From the NCBI RefSeq assembly GCF_025200715.1, contig NZ_CP104143.1, positions 2,232,001 through 2,296,000 on the forward strand: a DNA stretch of 64,000 bases, in the 5' to 3' direction. The notes under the pieces were generated by a model that worked only from the letters and a program-made list of their open reading frames with translations, was not told the origin of the DNA and searched no databases. Shown one piece after another: positions 8,567-17,336 of this stretch (its first letter is position 1; every line of letters begins with the position of its first letter). Source of the stretch: Rhizobium sullae (GTDB lineage: Bacteria > Pseudomonadota > Alphaproteobacteria > Rhizobiales > Rhizobiaceae). Both the position numbers and the translations under genes were made by a program.

Positions 8567-10168
8567 ATGGGAAGATCGCGCGACGCACGTCCCGACAACG
8601 TGCACAGAAAGGTTCGACAACTTACAGCGGGCGATAAGCTGCACTTGACGAAGGGGGACTACGGAAAGCCCATCGTACTGTCGTCGCTTGCCGGGAGCGA
8701 ATCCGACCCGATCATCATCTGCGGTTCCGGTGCGGTGGTCGGACCGAAAGTCAGGTTTGAGGAGTACAAAGAAACCGGCAACAGGCTCGCCGCCGCGCAA
8801 GAGGCCGGAGGTCGTTTCCCTGGTCTCTATTATCTTGCGGACAATGGCGCGTTTGTCCTGAAGAACTGCCAGTGGGTCACCATCGAGAACTTGCATTTCG
8901 AAGGTTGCTGGCCGACAGCGATCTATCTGGAGAACTGCCAGCACATTACAATTCGCGGGCTAAAAATCAGCGGTGGCACCTTTGCGATAGGTGCCACGGG
9001 TATCAACACTCGGCATATACTGGTCGTCGATTGTGATTGGGTGCAGGACCCCAGTGGAAATGGCTGGGAAATATGCGAGGCGATCCGCTGCGGACGAACA
9101 ATCGAAAAAGAGCTGGAAGGCACTCCATCGCGGCTTTGGCGAGATATAGATTGGGAGCAAGTGCATGGCGAGCGTCAAGAAACGGGAAAGCTGGTCAACG
9201 TCGAGAGCGACGCGCGGGCGTATGACGGCGACTTCTTTCGCGCCTGGAGCATCGCAGGTTACGTCGTCATCAAAAACAACATCATCGCTGACGCCTTCAA
9301 TGGGATTCACTTTTTCAACCAGGTGGCCGAGCCCATTGTTGAGAGCTGTTCGCGCAACGTATTGATCGAAGGAAATTGGTTCATTCGCATCCGAGACAAT
9401 GCCATTGAACCCGAGCACTTTGCCTGGAACTGGACGGTCCGGCACAACGTGATCGTCGATTGCTACGTGCCGTTCTCGCTGGAAATGGCACGCTCCGGCT
9501 ACTTCTATATCTACGGAAACATCGGTTGGAACCTGCGTAAGCCCGGTCCCGAAGAAGACACGCACACCAGGGGTCAGTTCTTCAAATTCCCGACAGAGCA
9601 CGTCGCCGACGGCCCCCACTACGTCTTCAACAACAGCTGGGTGCTGCGTGCACCGCTGGCGAAGAAGAAGCGCTTCTCGAATTTCGTGCACGTCAACAAT
9701 GCAATCGATTATTACGAAACCGATCCGTCAGTGACGGCACCATTTGGCAAGAATTTCGACGATTCCGCTCCAGCTGGATCACAGAAGGAAGAAACCCTAA
9801 ATTTTGAGGGTGAACACTTCACGAGGGCATGGCAGCACCTTGGGATCAGATTCGATGGCGACGTGATCAATCATCCATCGTTTCGCGGCGTATTGCGGGA
9901 GGCAGGTTTTCCAATCGGCCCTGACGCCAAGGGCCAATCCCCCAACTTCGCAATTAAGGTGCAGGGGCTTCCACGGGGTTTGATGATTGATAGCTGGATC
10001 GACGCGGTTGACCTCACCGTGCTGCGGCCCGATGGCACGATGGCTACGGCAGTCGATGCCACTAGGCATCAGATAGGTGCTTGGCAGGGAAACGATCTCA
10101 TCAGGATGGAAGACCCGCTGTTCTGGTCGTACTGGCCAGGCCGACACGCACGTAGCGAGGTCTCGTGA
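8567..10168 (+). CDS. Right-handed beta-helix repeat protein
   Basis: Protein of 533 residues with the repeated short beta-strand pattern of pectate-lyase-like right-handed helices: successive segments such as FVLKNCQWVTIENLHF, ITIRGLKISGG, VVIKNNIIADAFNGI and VLIEGNWFIRIRDNAI. No signal peptide is visible at the chosen start (MGRSRDARP), which follows a CGGAGAAAA ribosome site. Polysaccharide lyase, hydrolase or structural roles are all possible; catalytic residues cannot be picked out. It follows the secreted EEP protein by 27 bases and its stop overlaps the GTG of a small secreted peptide gene. Confidence 0.75.
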   Translation: MGRSRDARPDNVHRKVRQLTAGDKLHLTKGDYGKPIVLSSLAGSESDPIIICGSGAVVGPKVRFEEYKETGNRLAAAQEAGGRFPGLYYLADNGAFVLKNCQWVTIENLHFEGCWPTAIYLENCQHITIRGLKISGGTFAIGATGINTRHILVVDCDWVQDPSGNGWEICEAIRCGRTIEKELEGTPSRLWRDIDWEQVHGERQETGKLVNVESDARAYDGDFFRAWSIAGYVVIKNNIIADAFNGIHFFNQVAEPIVESCSRNVLIEGNWFIRIRDNAIEPEHFAWNWTVRHNVIVDCYVPFSLEMARSGYFYIYGNIGWNLRKPGPEEDTHTRGQFFKFPTEHVADGPHYVFNNSWVLRAPLAKKKRFSNFVHVNNAIDYYETDPSVTAPFGKNFDDSAPAGSQKEETLNFEGEHFTRAWQHLGIRFDGDVINHPSFRGVLREAGFPIGPDAKGQSPNFAIKVQGLPRGLMIDSWIDAVDLTVLRPDGTMATAVDATRHQIGAWQGNDLIRMEDPLFWSYWPGRHARSEVS

Positions 10169-10299
10169 AACGCTTCAGATTCCTGCTTGTCGTCGCGCTG
10201 GCGATAACCGCTTTTCTTTCGCAGGCAAGCGCGAAGAAGCCGCGCAAGTCGCTTCCGATTGCTGCATCTTCGGCGTACCCGCCCACGTCGACGGCTTGA
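10165..10299 (+). CDS. Small secreted peptide, 44 residues
   Basis: Short gene starting with GTG that overlaps the TGA of the beta-helix gene (GTGA at 10165-10168). It translates to KRFRFLLVVALAITAFLS after the initiator, a strong signal peptide with a QASA-KK cleavage site near residue 23. A mature tail of about 21 residues follows (KKPRKSLPIAAS onward, Pro/Ser/Thr rich). The overlap and the well-formed signal peptide support a real gene. No family is recognised. Confidence 0.55.
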   Translation: MKRFRFLLVVALAITAFLSQASAKKPRKSLPIAASSAYPPTSTA

Positions 10300-10432
10300 T
10301 AAATATGCCCAATCTGCTCCGTCAGATCGGTCGATGAAATCCAATATCTCGCCCCGTAAACGCCTCACCTTTTTTGCGGGTATCATATTGTCCGCCAGGC
10401 GTTAAAAAGGCCTCTAAAAACAGGAGCGAGTC

Positions 10433-11482
10433 GTGAGTTCTAAACCCACCCGTCAGGAGGTTCGACCTTTAAAGACCAGACACGTATTTCTCGATACCGA
10501 GGTGTATAGGCGGGCAGGATACAACGTCCGCAACAGCCAGTTCAAAGTCTTTGGAGATTATATCCTCGCAGGGAAGCTTGTCCTTCACACGACAGACATC
10601 ACGTACGCTGAAGTCAGCCGCCAAATTATGGAATTGGTTTCGGAACGCGCCGCGCGGTTGAAGAAGATTGCCCATGACTTTCAACGCATGTCCCAATTGA
10701 GCAATGCCTTTCCCAAGCTTTCGGAAGTCGATGAGAAGGAGTTGGGCCAGTCTCTCTGGAAAGCGTTCCTCGACGTCATTATCAACGACTTCAACGCCAA
10801 CCACATTTTGGCGCAGCAGATACCTGTTCGCAGGATTTTCGAGAAGTATTTCGCTGGCGCTGCCCCATTCGCAAAACGAGGCAGTAAGGAATTCCCGGAC
10901 GCATTTATGGTAGAGGCGCTTGCGGATTTCTGCGCCGAAAACTCCGCAAGAATGTATGTCATCTCAGGGGATGCGCAGCTCCGTTCCGCCGCAGGATCGC
11001 ACCCCGCGCTGATCCCTTTAGGTTCCATTGATGACCTTTTGGCGTCGTGCGCTGCCGAAAGTGACATTGATCTGGAGCCCTTAGTAGACCAGCTTTTTGA
11101 GCATCCTGGATTCGATGATCAGCTATTTGAGGTCTTGTCTAACGAAGCGCCTTATCTTGAAGGCCTCTATTTCGGCGATCTAACAGACGGGAGCGTAAAG
11201 GACATCTGGCTTGATGAGATTTTGGCGGTTGACGGTTATACTCTCGCGGCAGTCGATGACATCTTCGTTTCTCTCATTCTCGATGTACCATGCGTCCTAC
11301 AAGCGTCGGTAGACTATATTTACGAAGACCCCGACGTCGAAGAGGGCGACGCTCAGTATGTGACGACCGCAACAGACTCGATAAGTGGGAATGTGCATCT
11401 CAAGGTTTACTTACGCATCGACACCTCAACCGCACGGTTTGTCGAGAAAGAGCTTCTGACAAAACGTGCAATTTTCCAATGA
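10433..11482 (+). CDS. PIN-domain protein
   Basis: Protein of 349 residues with GTG start after a CAGGAGCGAG ribosome site. The N-terminal ~190 residues look like a PIN nuclease: VFLDTEVY (first acidic pair), YAEVSRQI, FPDAFMVEAL and VISGDAQLR provide the expected Asp/Glu metal ligands in order. The remaining ~150 residues are an acidic C-terminal domain of unknown role. This is larger than VapC toxins, and no antitoxin gene is next to it, so it is more likely a stand-alone RNA/DNA nuclease of the DUF4935 type (tentative) than a classical toxin. Confidence 0.7.
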   Translation: MSSKPTRQEVRPLKTRHVFLDTEVYRRAGYNVRNSQFKVFGDYILAGKLVLHTTDITYAEVSRQIMELVSERAARLKKIAHDFQRMSQLSNAFPKLSEVDEKELGQSLWKAFLDVIINDFNANHILAQQIPVRRIFEKYFAGAAPFAKRGSKEFPDAFMVEALADFCAENSARMYVISGDAQLRSAAGSHPALIPLGSIDDLLASCAAESDIDLEPLVDQLFEHPGFDDQLFEVLSNEAPYLEGLYFGDLTDGSVKDIWLDEILAVDGYTLAAVDDIFVSLILDVPCVLQASVDYIYEDPDVEEGDAQYVTTATDSISGNVHLKVYLRIDTSTARFVEKELLTKRAIFQ

Positions 11483-11768
11483 CGATGTCATCCGGAACAA
11501 GTGTAGTCGCTCCGTCGATTTGGGCGATGGGCTCCTACGCGAAAAAAATGTCAACGCCTTTGAACATGCGACGTCGCTTCTCAAAACGGAGCATGATGCG
11601 GTCCCATCGTTTCCTACGGCAGTCGTATCGACGATAATAAGTGCGGTAAGAAGTATTGTACCACGTCAATCGTCCACTCTTCCGACCGCTGCATGGGTAT
11701 CCTATGTCAGCGGGACGACGTTTCGATCCGGCGTAGGCGCGATGGCGTGGGCATTCGACTTTTTATGA
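11466..11768 (+). CDS. Hypothetical small protein (doubtful)
   Basis: An open frame of 100 codons beginning with GTG inside the last 17 bases of the PIN gene. It contains FEHATSLLKTEHDAVPSFP, which looks protein-like, and ends in AMAWAFDFL. There is no ribosome site of note and no recognised family. It may be a translationally coupled partner of the PIN protein or a chance frame. Otherwise the ~400 bases between the PIN gene and the DUF5131 gene hold nothing clear. Confidence 0.3.
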   Translation: MQFSNDDVIRNKCSRSVDLGDGLLREKNVNAFEHATSLLKTEHDAVPSFPTAVVSTIISAVRSIVPRQSSTLPTAAWVSYVSGTTFRSGVGAMAWAFDFL

Positions 11769-11883
11769 TCAGAGCCGCCTCTAGCATCCATCCTCGTGTG
11801 CCACCACGTTCCAACATGAGTGAGCCTTTTTATCAGTTTGTTTACCAAACGCGGTACAATGCCAAACATTCTGGAGCTGGGCG

Positions 11884-12633
11884 ATGGCCGACACAACTAT
11901 CGAATGGACGGATGCAACGTGGAACCCGGTGGCAGGTTGCACGATCATGAGCGCTGGCTGCACCAACTGTTATGCTATGAGGATGGCAGCACGCCTGGAG
12001 GCAATGGGCGTTGAGAAGTATCGAAGTCTGACGCGGAAAACAGGCGGTCGCGCGAAATGGACGGGGGCGCTTTACCTCGATGAGAACGCTCTCCGAATCC
12101 CGACGACCTGGTCTAGGCCCAGGAACGTCTTCGTCAACTCCATGTCGGACCTTTTCCATCCGGATGTGCCGGTCGACTTCATCGGCAAAGTTTGGTCGGT
12201 GATGGCGGAGACACCCCGCCACACCTATCAAATTCTGACGAAGCGACCTGATCGGATGGCTGCTATACTGCAAAATGATTTCGAGGTGCTGCCGAATGTC
12301 TGGCTCGGCGCGAGTGTTGAGGACGGCAGGGTGATCCATCGTCTCGACGAGCTACGCGAAGTCCCTGCGGAGGTCCGTTTCGTATCGTTCGAGCCGCTCA
12401 TCGGCTCAGTCTTCTCAGGGAGTCTTAAAGGAATTCATTGGGCCATCGTCGGAGGTGAATCAGGTCCGCAGGCTCGCCCCATGGACCGTGCTTGGATCGA
12501 CGAAATCTTCGACATGTGCACCGATGCTGACACTGCCTTCTTCTTTAAGCAGTGGGGCGGCTACAACAAGAAGAAGACCGGCCGATCATATCGAGGACGC
12601 ACCTGGGACAATATGCCCGCTGTCGCAGCCTAA
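11884..12633 (+). CDS. DUF5131 (phage Gp37/Gp68-like) three-Cys protein
   Basis: Protein of 249 residues of the DUF5131 family, often named after phage Gp37/Gp68. It begins with a conserved IEWTDATWNPVAGC block and three cysteines, Cys19, Cys26 and Cys29 (CX6CX2C), a spacing that suggests an iron-sulphur cluster of a radical-SAM-like fold. Later conserved stretches are VFVNSMSDLFH, YQILTKRPDRM, WLGASVED and VGGESGP. The biochemical role is unknown. Families of this kind pair with TcmP, which is encoded on the opposite strand with a four-base overlap of stops. The ribosome site is GGAGCTGGGCG. Confidence 0.85.
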   Translation: MADTTIEWTDATWNPVAGCTIMSAGCTNCYAMRMAARLEAMGVEKYRSLTRKTGGRAKWTGALYLDENALRIPTTWSRPRNVFVNSMSDLFHPDVPVDFIGKVWSVMAETPRHTYQILTKRPDRMAAILQNDFEVLPNVWLGASVEDGRVIHRLDELREVPAEVRFVSFEPLIGSVFSGSLKGIHWAIVGGESGPQARPMDRAWIDEIFDMCTDADTAFFFKQWGGYNKKKTGRSYRGRTWDNMPAVAA

Positions 12634-13778
12634 GACCGCTCGATCTTATCGGTGTCGTCAGGCTTACGCCGCCTGGACCCATTCATGCGCCAGGTTTCCT
12701 TGATTTCTCCGGCCTTCCCTAGCTCTACACATATGTCTCTAGCGTCGGTTTTTCTGAGCATAAAATTATCAAGCATTGGCGGCCAGATATCGGAAAATGG
12801 CTTCGGACAGCTTGGCAATTGTTGGCGAAGCCAGTCCTTCGCTTGGACCTTGATGCTCGCAATTTGAGTTTCCATCGAGTCTTCCGCTAGAGAAGCCGCT
12901 CCCTCAGCCCCGAACAGATCGGTCTGCCCCGTCTTGCTTTCCCTGATAACCTCGCGAGCTGCTGCGCGGCGCATACCGTGATCCTTGAGAGCCGCATATT
13001 CGACATCGCGATAGGCCGCCAGCCCCTCAGGGCTGCGCGTTCCGTACACAATGTGAAAGTGCGTGCGATCAGATATCTTCTCAATCGGGGTGCTGAGAAC
13101 GTGTGCGAATTTGCCAGCTTTCCAAAACTGTTCATTGAAAAGGCCCATCAAGGCCTCTTCACGCGGCACCAACGGGTTGAGCCGTGCTTTCCAGTTTGGA
13201 CCAAGGATACCCTCGAATGAGGCGAGCGTCTTAGGGTCTGAAGAGGCCGTGAACCGGTTGACGAAGTCAAACATGAAGTTAAGCAACACTTCACCAGGCG
13301 CATGTTCGAAAACCGGTCTGACCTTATTGAACTCGTATCCGGTCCAGCCGGTCGGATCGATGAACGTCAGAGCGAAGGCGTTAGAAATGGTCCGTCGGAT
13401 TTGGGGCAGCGTATTCTCGAACTTGCCATTGAAGGTCTCGACAAAGAAATCGTTCGCTGGGTCGTGATGGGCAGTCACCACCGGATGAAGCTGAGCGAAC
13501 GACGCAGCGTTCTCTTCAATGAAAAGGCATTTGACGCGAGGTTTTTTTCCTGACGCCCGCACCTTGGCCTGGGCATCCTTCAGCACTTCGATTGCGATCA
13601 TGAAAGAGGAGTCAGAATGGTCCGGCGTCTTTGACTGCCATGGTCCTGAAAAGCCGTCGATATAAGCAAGGGTGCTCCAACCGCCGTGTAAGGTTTTGAA
13701 TGCCAATGTCTGCAGATATTTCCGCAAGATGAAATGCTTGGCTTCTGTCTGCTCTCTATGATGATAGACGCCCGTCAT
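12630..13778 (-). CDS. tcmP: Three-Cys-motif partner protein TcmP
   Basis: Protein of 382 residues from the ATG at 13778 (a GTG at 13808 would add ten residues). It starts YHHREQTEAKHFILRKYL, the recognisable TcmP N-terminus, followed by LAYIDGFSGPW and later LTFIDPTGWTGYEF, resembling a methyltransferase-like nucleotide-binding fold. TcmP genes are found next to three-Cys DUF5131-type genes; here the partner is convergent and the two stops overlap at 12630-12633. The function of the pair is not established. The ATG start is favoured because family members begin just before the REQT motif. Confidence 0.8.
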   Translation of the reverse strand: MTGVYHHREQTEAKHFILRKYLQTLAFKTLHGGWSTLAYIDGFSGPWQSKTPDHSDSSFMIAIEVLKDAQAKVRASGKKPRVKCLFIEENAASFAQLHPVVTAHHDPANDFFVETFNGKFENTLPQIRRTISNAFALTFIDPTGWTGYEFNKVRPVFEHAPGEVLLNFMFDFVNRFTASSDPKTLASFEGILGPNWKARLNPLVPREEALMGLFNEQFWKAGKFAHVLSTPIEKISDRTHFHIVYGTRSPEGLAAYRDVEYAALKDHGMRRAAAREVIRESKTGQTDLFGAEGAASLAEDSMETQIASIKVQAKDWLRQQLPSCPKPFSDIWPPMLDNFMLRKTDARDICVELGKAGEIKETWRMNGSRRRKPDDTDKIERS

Positions 13779-14285
13779 GCGAAGATGACTCCCAGCTGGT
13801 GTTATCACAACCTATGACTGGACAATGATTCCGCCAATACATCTCACGGTATCCACGCTTGTTTTATCAATATTTCTTGGAAAAACTGCTCGTCAGTGCT
13901 CAGGCTTGAAAATATAGGTTATTCCTACATGACGGATTGGAAAGCCTGAGTGAGAAGCAGGCATGTCTTGGCTGTTGCCAGTTTGCCCAAATCAACAACT
14001 GAAGAAAGGTTTACGCCATCAACGGTCCAGCGCCAAATATCAAGATATCGATCAAGCTGCTTGAAAACCTCGATGGGCTCGCCCTTAGAACCAAACTGCG
14101 TGGACACCTGCTTTGCGACCGGACGCTGTTAAGTAGACTTCCCCTAATGATCTTGGCCACTATTCGATTTTCACGAGTTGAATGAAACGTCCGGTCTTCC
14201 CATCAGTTTCGTTTGACCGGTTGCAATTACCTCGCGACATTTGCATCTATCATTCATGACGTGAATTGCTTGATGGAGCCAACCC
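13779..14285. other. Intergenic region, about 500 bases, with one doubtful small frame
   Basis: Between tcmP and the MBL-fold gene. A minus-strand frame at 13925-14107 (GTG start, 60 residues, containing FKQLDRYLDIWRWTVDG) reads like protein but has no recognised family, and might be a gene remnant. The rest is AT-richer sequence likely to hold the divergent promoters for tcmP and the MBL gene. Confidence 0.35.
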
Positions 14286-15560
14286 GTGAGAATCGATATA
14301 CCTACGCCCACTTTCCCTGAAGACGACAGACCGCGAGCCCTTTACGCCCGTCTGTCCCGCATCGACTTTTTGAGCGCATCCCCATACCGACGAGCCTCCA
14401 TAGAATTTGATGGTGTAGACGCCGATCAAGTCGATGATTCCAGGAACCCGGAAGGTGAGCTTTTCAACGAGAAGGAGTTCAAGGCTTTCGCGTTGACCCG
14501 TATCGTCACGACGCCGCGTCGGTTTGAAGAGGTCATGGGGGCTCCACCGGTTGTAGGATCATGGTTTCGCCTGAAGATTGAGCCGAGCGGAGATGGCTTG
14601 ATGACTTGGCAAGCGCAACTGGGACCTCTTGGATATTACGCCCAAACGCGCGTCGTCACCGTTGGCGGCAGCCCTCTTGTTGACCCGTTGTCGCCGCCTT
14701 CAGGCCCCTCACCCAAATCACTGGGCGCAGCCTCTGCGAAAGAACCGCTGCCGACGTGCATTGCGGAGCTTTCGAACCGCTTCACGGTAGGCAGGAAATG
14801 GAGCGATATCGAGCCAATCCTCAAGTCAATCGCTGCTCCTACGGAGATCGTAGTTCGCGACGTCGGACAAGCAAGTTTCGTGTCATTTGTCGACAAGGAG
14901 GGCCGATCCTACCTCCATTTCGACACTGGCCTTCCTGTCTCATGGAACGGATACACAGCGCCCAAGAAACTTGACGTTGACCTTGCGAAAGACCAGATCG
15001 TGATACTGTCTCACTGGGACTGGGACCATTTGCATGCTCCCTGTACGATCAAGGACCTCTACGATGCCAAATGGATCGTTCCCAGTCAGCGGCTGGGCCC
15101 GGGCGCTGCCCGAATAGCGATGGCGATTGCAAAGCGCGGAAACCTTTTTGTGTGGCCATACGGTGCCGCCTTCACCACTCCCGATTTGTCTATCGCAGAA
15201 TGCGCTGGGAAATTTGGAAACGCGAACAATACTGGCCTCACGCTGAGAGCTAGATTGCGTGCAGGACGAGAGGCATTGCTGACTGGCGATGCTGACTATT
15301 CAACTCTTCCTGCCACTATGACAGCACCCGTGGATTATCTACTCGTCAGCCATCACGGAGCAGCGATGCCCGTGGGTAGCGTCCCAATAGCCCGAATCGG
15401 TACAGTGGGCTTCGCAGCGGTGTCGTTTGGCGGGGGTAACACTTATCGCCATCCAAACGCAGCAACCGAATTGACCCATTTCAAATCTGGGTGGGGAAAT
15501 TGGCGTCCGACGGCGCGAAGACCTGGGATTAGGCCTCGCGGGGATCGCAAATTTGTTTAG
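14286..15560 (+). CDS. Metallo-beta-lactamase-fold hydrolase (ComEC-like domain)
   Basis: Protein of 424 residues starting at GTG 14286. The first ~170 residues are of unknown type. The second half is a metallo-beta-lactamase fold: DVGQASFVSFVD, then the metal motif SHWDWDHLHA (variant of HxHxDH), GDADYSTLP (third metal ligand Asp) and SHHGAAMP. The order resembles the ComEC/Rec2-type MBL domain, but no membrane channel domain is present, so it is a soluble enzyme, probably acting on a phosphoester or nucleic acid. Such stand-alone proteins occur in accessory and defence-rich islands. Confidence 0.75.
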   Translation: MRIDIPTPTFPEDDRPRALYARLSRIDFLSASPYRRASIEFDGVDADQVDDSRNPEGELFNEKEFKAFALTRIVTTPRRFEEVMGAPPVVGSWFRLKIEPSGDGLMTWQAQLGPLGYYAQTRVVTVGGSPLVDPLSPPSGPSPKSLGAASAKEPLPTCIAELSNRFTVGRKWSDIEPILKSIAAPTEIVVRDVGQASFVSFVDKEGRSYLHFDTGLPVSWNGYTAPKKLDVDLAKDQIVILSHWDWDHLHAPCTIKDLYDAKWIVPSQRLGPGAARIAMAIAKRGNLFVWPYGAAFTTPDLSIAECAGKFGNANNTGLTLRARLRAGREALLTGDADYSTLPATMTAPVDYLLVSHHGAAMPVGSVPIARIGTVGFAAVSFGGGNTYRHPNAATELTHFKSGWGNWRPTARRPGIRPRGDRKFV

Positions 15561-15706
15561 ATTTAACCCACTGGACTGCCGCCAGATGACAAAGCTGTCC
15601 GCCATCGCCGTTCTCAGGTTGCACGAAGGGCGGTATCCGCCGACTTCGGTTGCAACCCTTATTGTTTTCGAGCAGATTGCCGCTCGCTGTACGGGGGGAA
15701 CTTTTT

Positions 15707-16359
15707 ATGAAGACTATCGCTTATTTCGCACTCTTTATGAGTGCCGCGTTTTAAGCGCACGGCGAAGACCAATATCGATGCAAGAATTTCGTGGCCGACT
15801 TCATGTCGATCTCCTCAACTGACAAATTGAAATCGAGCAGTAATGTAAACCTCGCCCAGGCGGCCGGTTTCCTGATGGGTTCCTACTTCGCAAAGACCGG
15901 CGCTGATTTCGAAAGGCCAACACTTCGGGTCTTGGCGAGTTTGAAAAGAAGGTGGTCGGAGAATGCTCGGCGCATCCAAACGACGGCGTGTCTGCGACCG
16001 TGTTGCGCTTGGCAGCTTCATTGAAAACCGTGGATGCTCTCGCGGCGAAACCCGCTGATGTAAAGCCTGGCGGATACGAGGCTATGTCCCTCACGGACGT
16101 CAAGCTCGATGCGAAACAGATGCAAGGCAAGAAGGTGGAAGTTTCCGGCGTCCTTATCACGATGGGCGACATGGCAATGCTTGGGGACAGTCCGTTCAGC
16201 ACCAATAGGCTCTTCGTCGACAACAAAAAGCTGTCGCGCGAGGAGCGGAAATACATTCTAGAAAACTGCGAGGGCGGCTGCTCTATCACCGTGAGGGGCA
16301 AGGTCGGTAGCGTAATGCTCAACGATGGCATCATCGCTGACGCCATCGCGACCCAATAG
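15707..16359 (+). pseudogene. Broken secreted-protein gene: nonsense codon plus frameshift
   Basis: A GGGGGGAA ribosome site precedes ATG 15707, which opens a signal peptide (MKTIAYFALFMSAAF) cut by an in-frame TAA at 15752-15754. The same frame continues AHGEDQYRCKNFV and then NLAQAAGFLMGSYFAKTG, an HdeA-like pattern (Cys plus GFLMGSY). Near 15910-15925 the coding sense shifts one frame to GLGEFEKKVVGECSAHP and runs to the stop at 16359 through a C-terminal domain (GKKVEVSGVLITMGDM, ITVRGKVGSVML) that looks like a small OB-type barrel. Restored, it would be about 217 residues. Either a decayed gene or sequence errors. Confidence 0.65.
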
Positions 16360-16365
16360 CTGGTA

Positions 16366-16648
16366 TCAGTTTGGCCGGTCGGCCTGCTCGATCTCGCCCG
16401 GAATCTCACCCTTGTGCAGGACGGAATAGCCCGCGACGGTCAAGGCATTGAGCATGAAAGGAATGGTCCGGTCAGCCAATGCGACCTCAAAGCGGGCCAT
16501 TTGTAGCTGAATTGCAGGTTGGGAATAGAGCGGAGAACCTGGATTAAACCGCGCTGAATCACGCCATAATCGCCGCTTCGAATGTCCTCATCGAGAGCGA
16601 ATTTGAAAGTCAGCGGATCGCGGGCCTATTGAGAATAACGGTCGTCAT
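16366..16648 (-). pseudogene. Frameshifted hypothetical gene remnant
   Basis: Minus strand. ATG at 16648 starts MTTVILNRPA, then the sense moves to another frame (DPLTFKFALDEDIRSGDYG, VIQRGLIQVLRSIPNLQFSYK) and again to a third (MARFEVALADRTIPFMLNAL to EQADRPN, stop at 16366). All three pieces read as good protein in succession, so this was probably one gene of about 94 codons with two frameshifts. It begins three bases after the stop of the upstream frame at 16651. No family is recognised; small paired genes of this kind are common in phage and plasmid modules. Confidence 0.5.
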
Positions 16649-16650
16649 GG

Positions 16651-16914
16651 TCAAGCTGCCTTCCGAATGATGTAATCGGGAACGTCGCCAGTGTGCGAAA
16701 CCTCGAATCCGATACCCGCAAGCCGGGGCATAAGCTGAATAGCCGACAAAGCCGGGTAGCTCCAAGCGATCCAATCGGCGCGGTGTTGACGCTGCAGGAA
16801 GCCTGCGGCGGCAAGGGTCAAAGAAACGATCTGATGTTCTGCCGGGTCAACACCCTGGGGCAGCTCGACGCGGAAAGCGACGGCCTCGCCCTTCCCGAAA
16901 TCGGCCAGACGCAA
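16651..16914 (-). CDS. Hypothetical protein, possibly truncated
   Basis: Minus-strand frame of 87 residues beginning at TTG (LRLADFGKGEAVAFRVELP) and ending DVPDYIIRKAA. The sense continues upstream without a good start (CGPATISK), so the 5' end may be lost or shifted. It is followed immediately by the frameshifted gene at 16648. No family is recognised. It is probably part of the same decayed module. Confidence 0.4.
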   Translation of the reverse strand: MRLADFGKGEAVAFRVELPQGVDPAEHQIVSLTLAAAGFLQRQHRADWIAWSYPALSAIQLMPRLAGIGFEVSHTGDVPDYIIRKAA

Positions 16915-16997
16915 CTTGCTGATGGTAGCTGGACCGCAAAGGCGGAGGATTCATCATTACCCTGCTCCCCCAAACAAAGGCCCGCTGGAAGAGCCAC

Positions 16998-17178
16998 ATG
17001 ACGCACGCTAACCGGTTACTCGCCGTCATGGCCGCGCTGGCAGGACAGCTTGCAGGCAGCAAAGGATACGGCGTTTTTGACGCTCGATGGTACTGTCAAC
17101 TGGTTGCACGAGTATGAGCAGCAGCAGGCAGAGGAGCGTCGGCGGAGGTCTCGTCGGGCGATCAATCTCGACGACTGA
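16998..17178 (+). pseudogene. Short frameshifted gene remnant
   Basis: ATG at 16998 gives MTHANRLLAVMAALAGQLAG; near 17057 the sense moves by one base at an AAA run to KDTAFLTLDGTVNWLHEYEQ and ends in an Arg-rich tail at TGA 17176-17178. The joined product would be about 60 residues. No family recognised. The remaining ~150 bases up to the next gene hold nothing clear. Confidence 0.4.
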
Positions 17179-17336
17179 TCCTGCTTACGGCTCGGTAGAT
17201 TTGTCTCGGTCGCGGCATAAAGTAGGCCAATTCCCGATTTTGCCAGCAAACGCTTGTGGGAACAGCCTGCGCCTTTGTTGCGAGAGCGGAAAGCTTCTGC
17301 ATCAATGGCCTTCCAGCACACTGAGGGGTGAGAAAT

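Noticed and set aside
10433..11482. VapBC toxin-antitoxin module
   Set aside because: The PIN protein is far longer than VapC and no small antitoxin gene precedes it.
11884..12633. Prophage call based on the Gp37/Gp68 name
   Set aside because: DUF5131 proteins are common outside phages and no phage structural, lysis or integrase gene was seen nearby.
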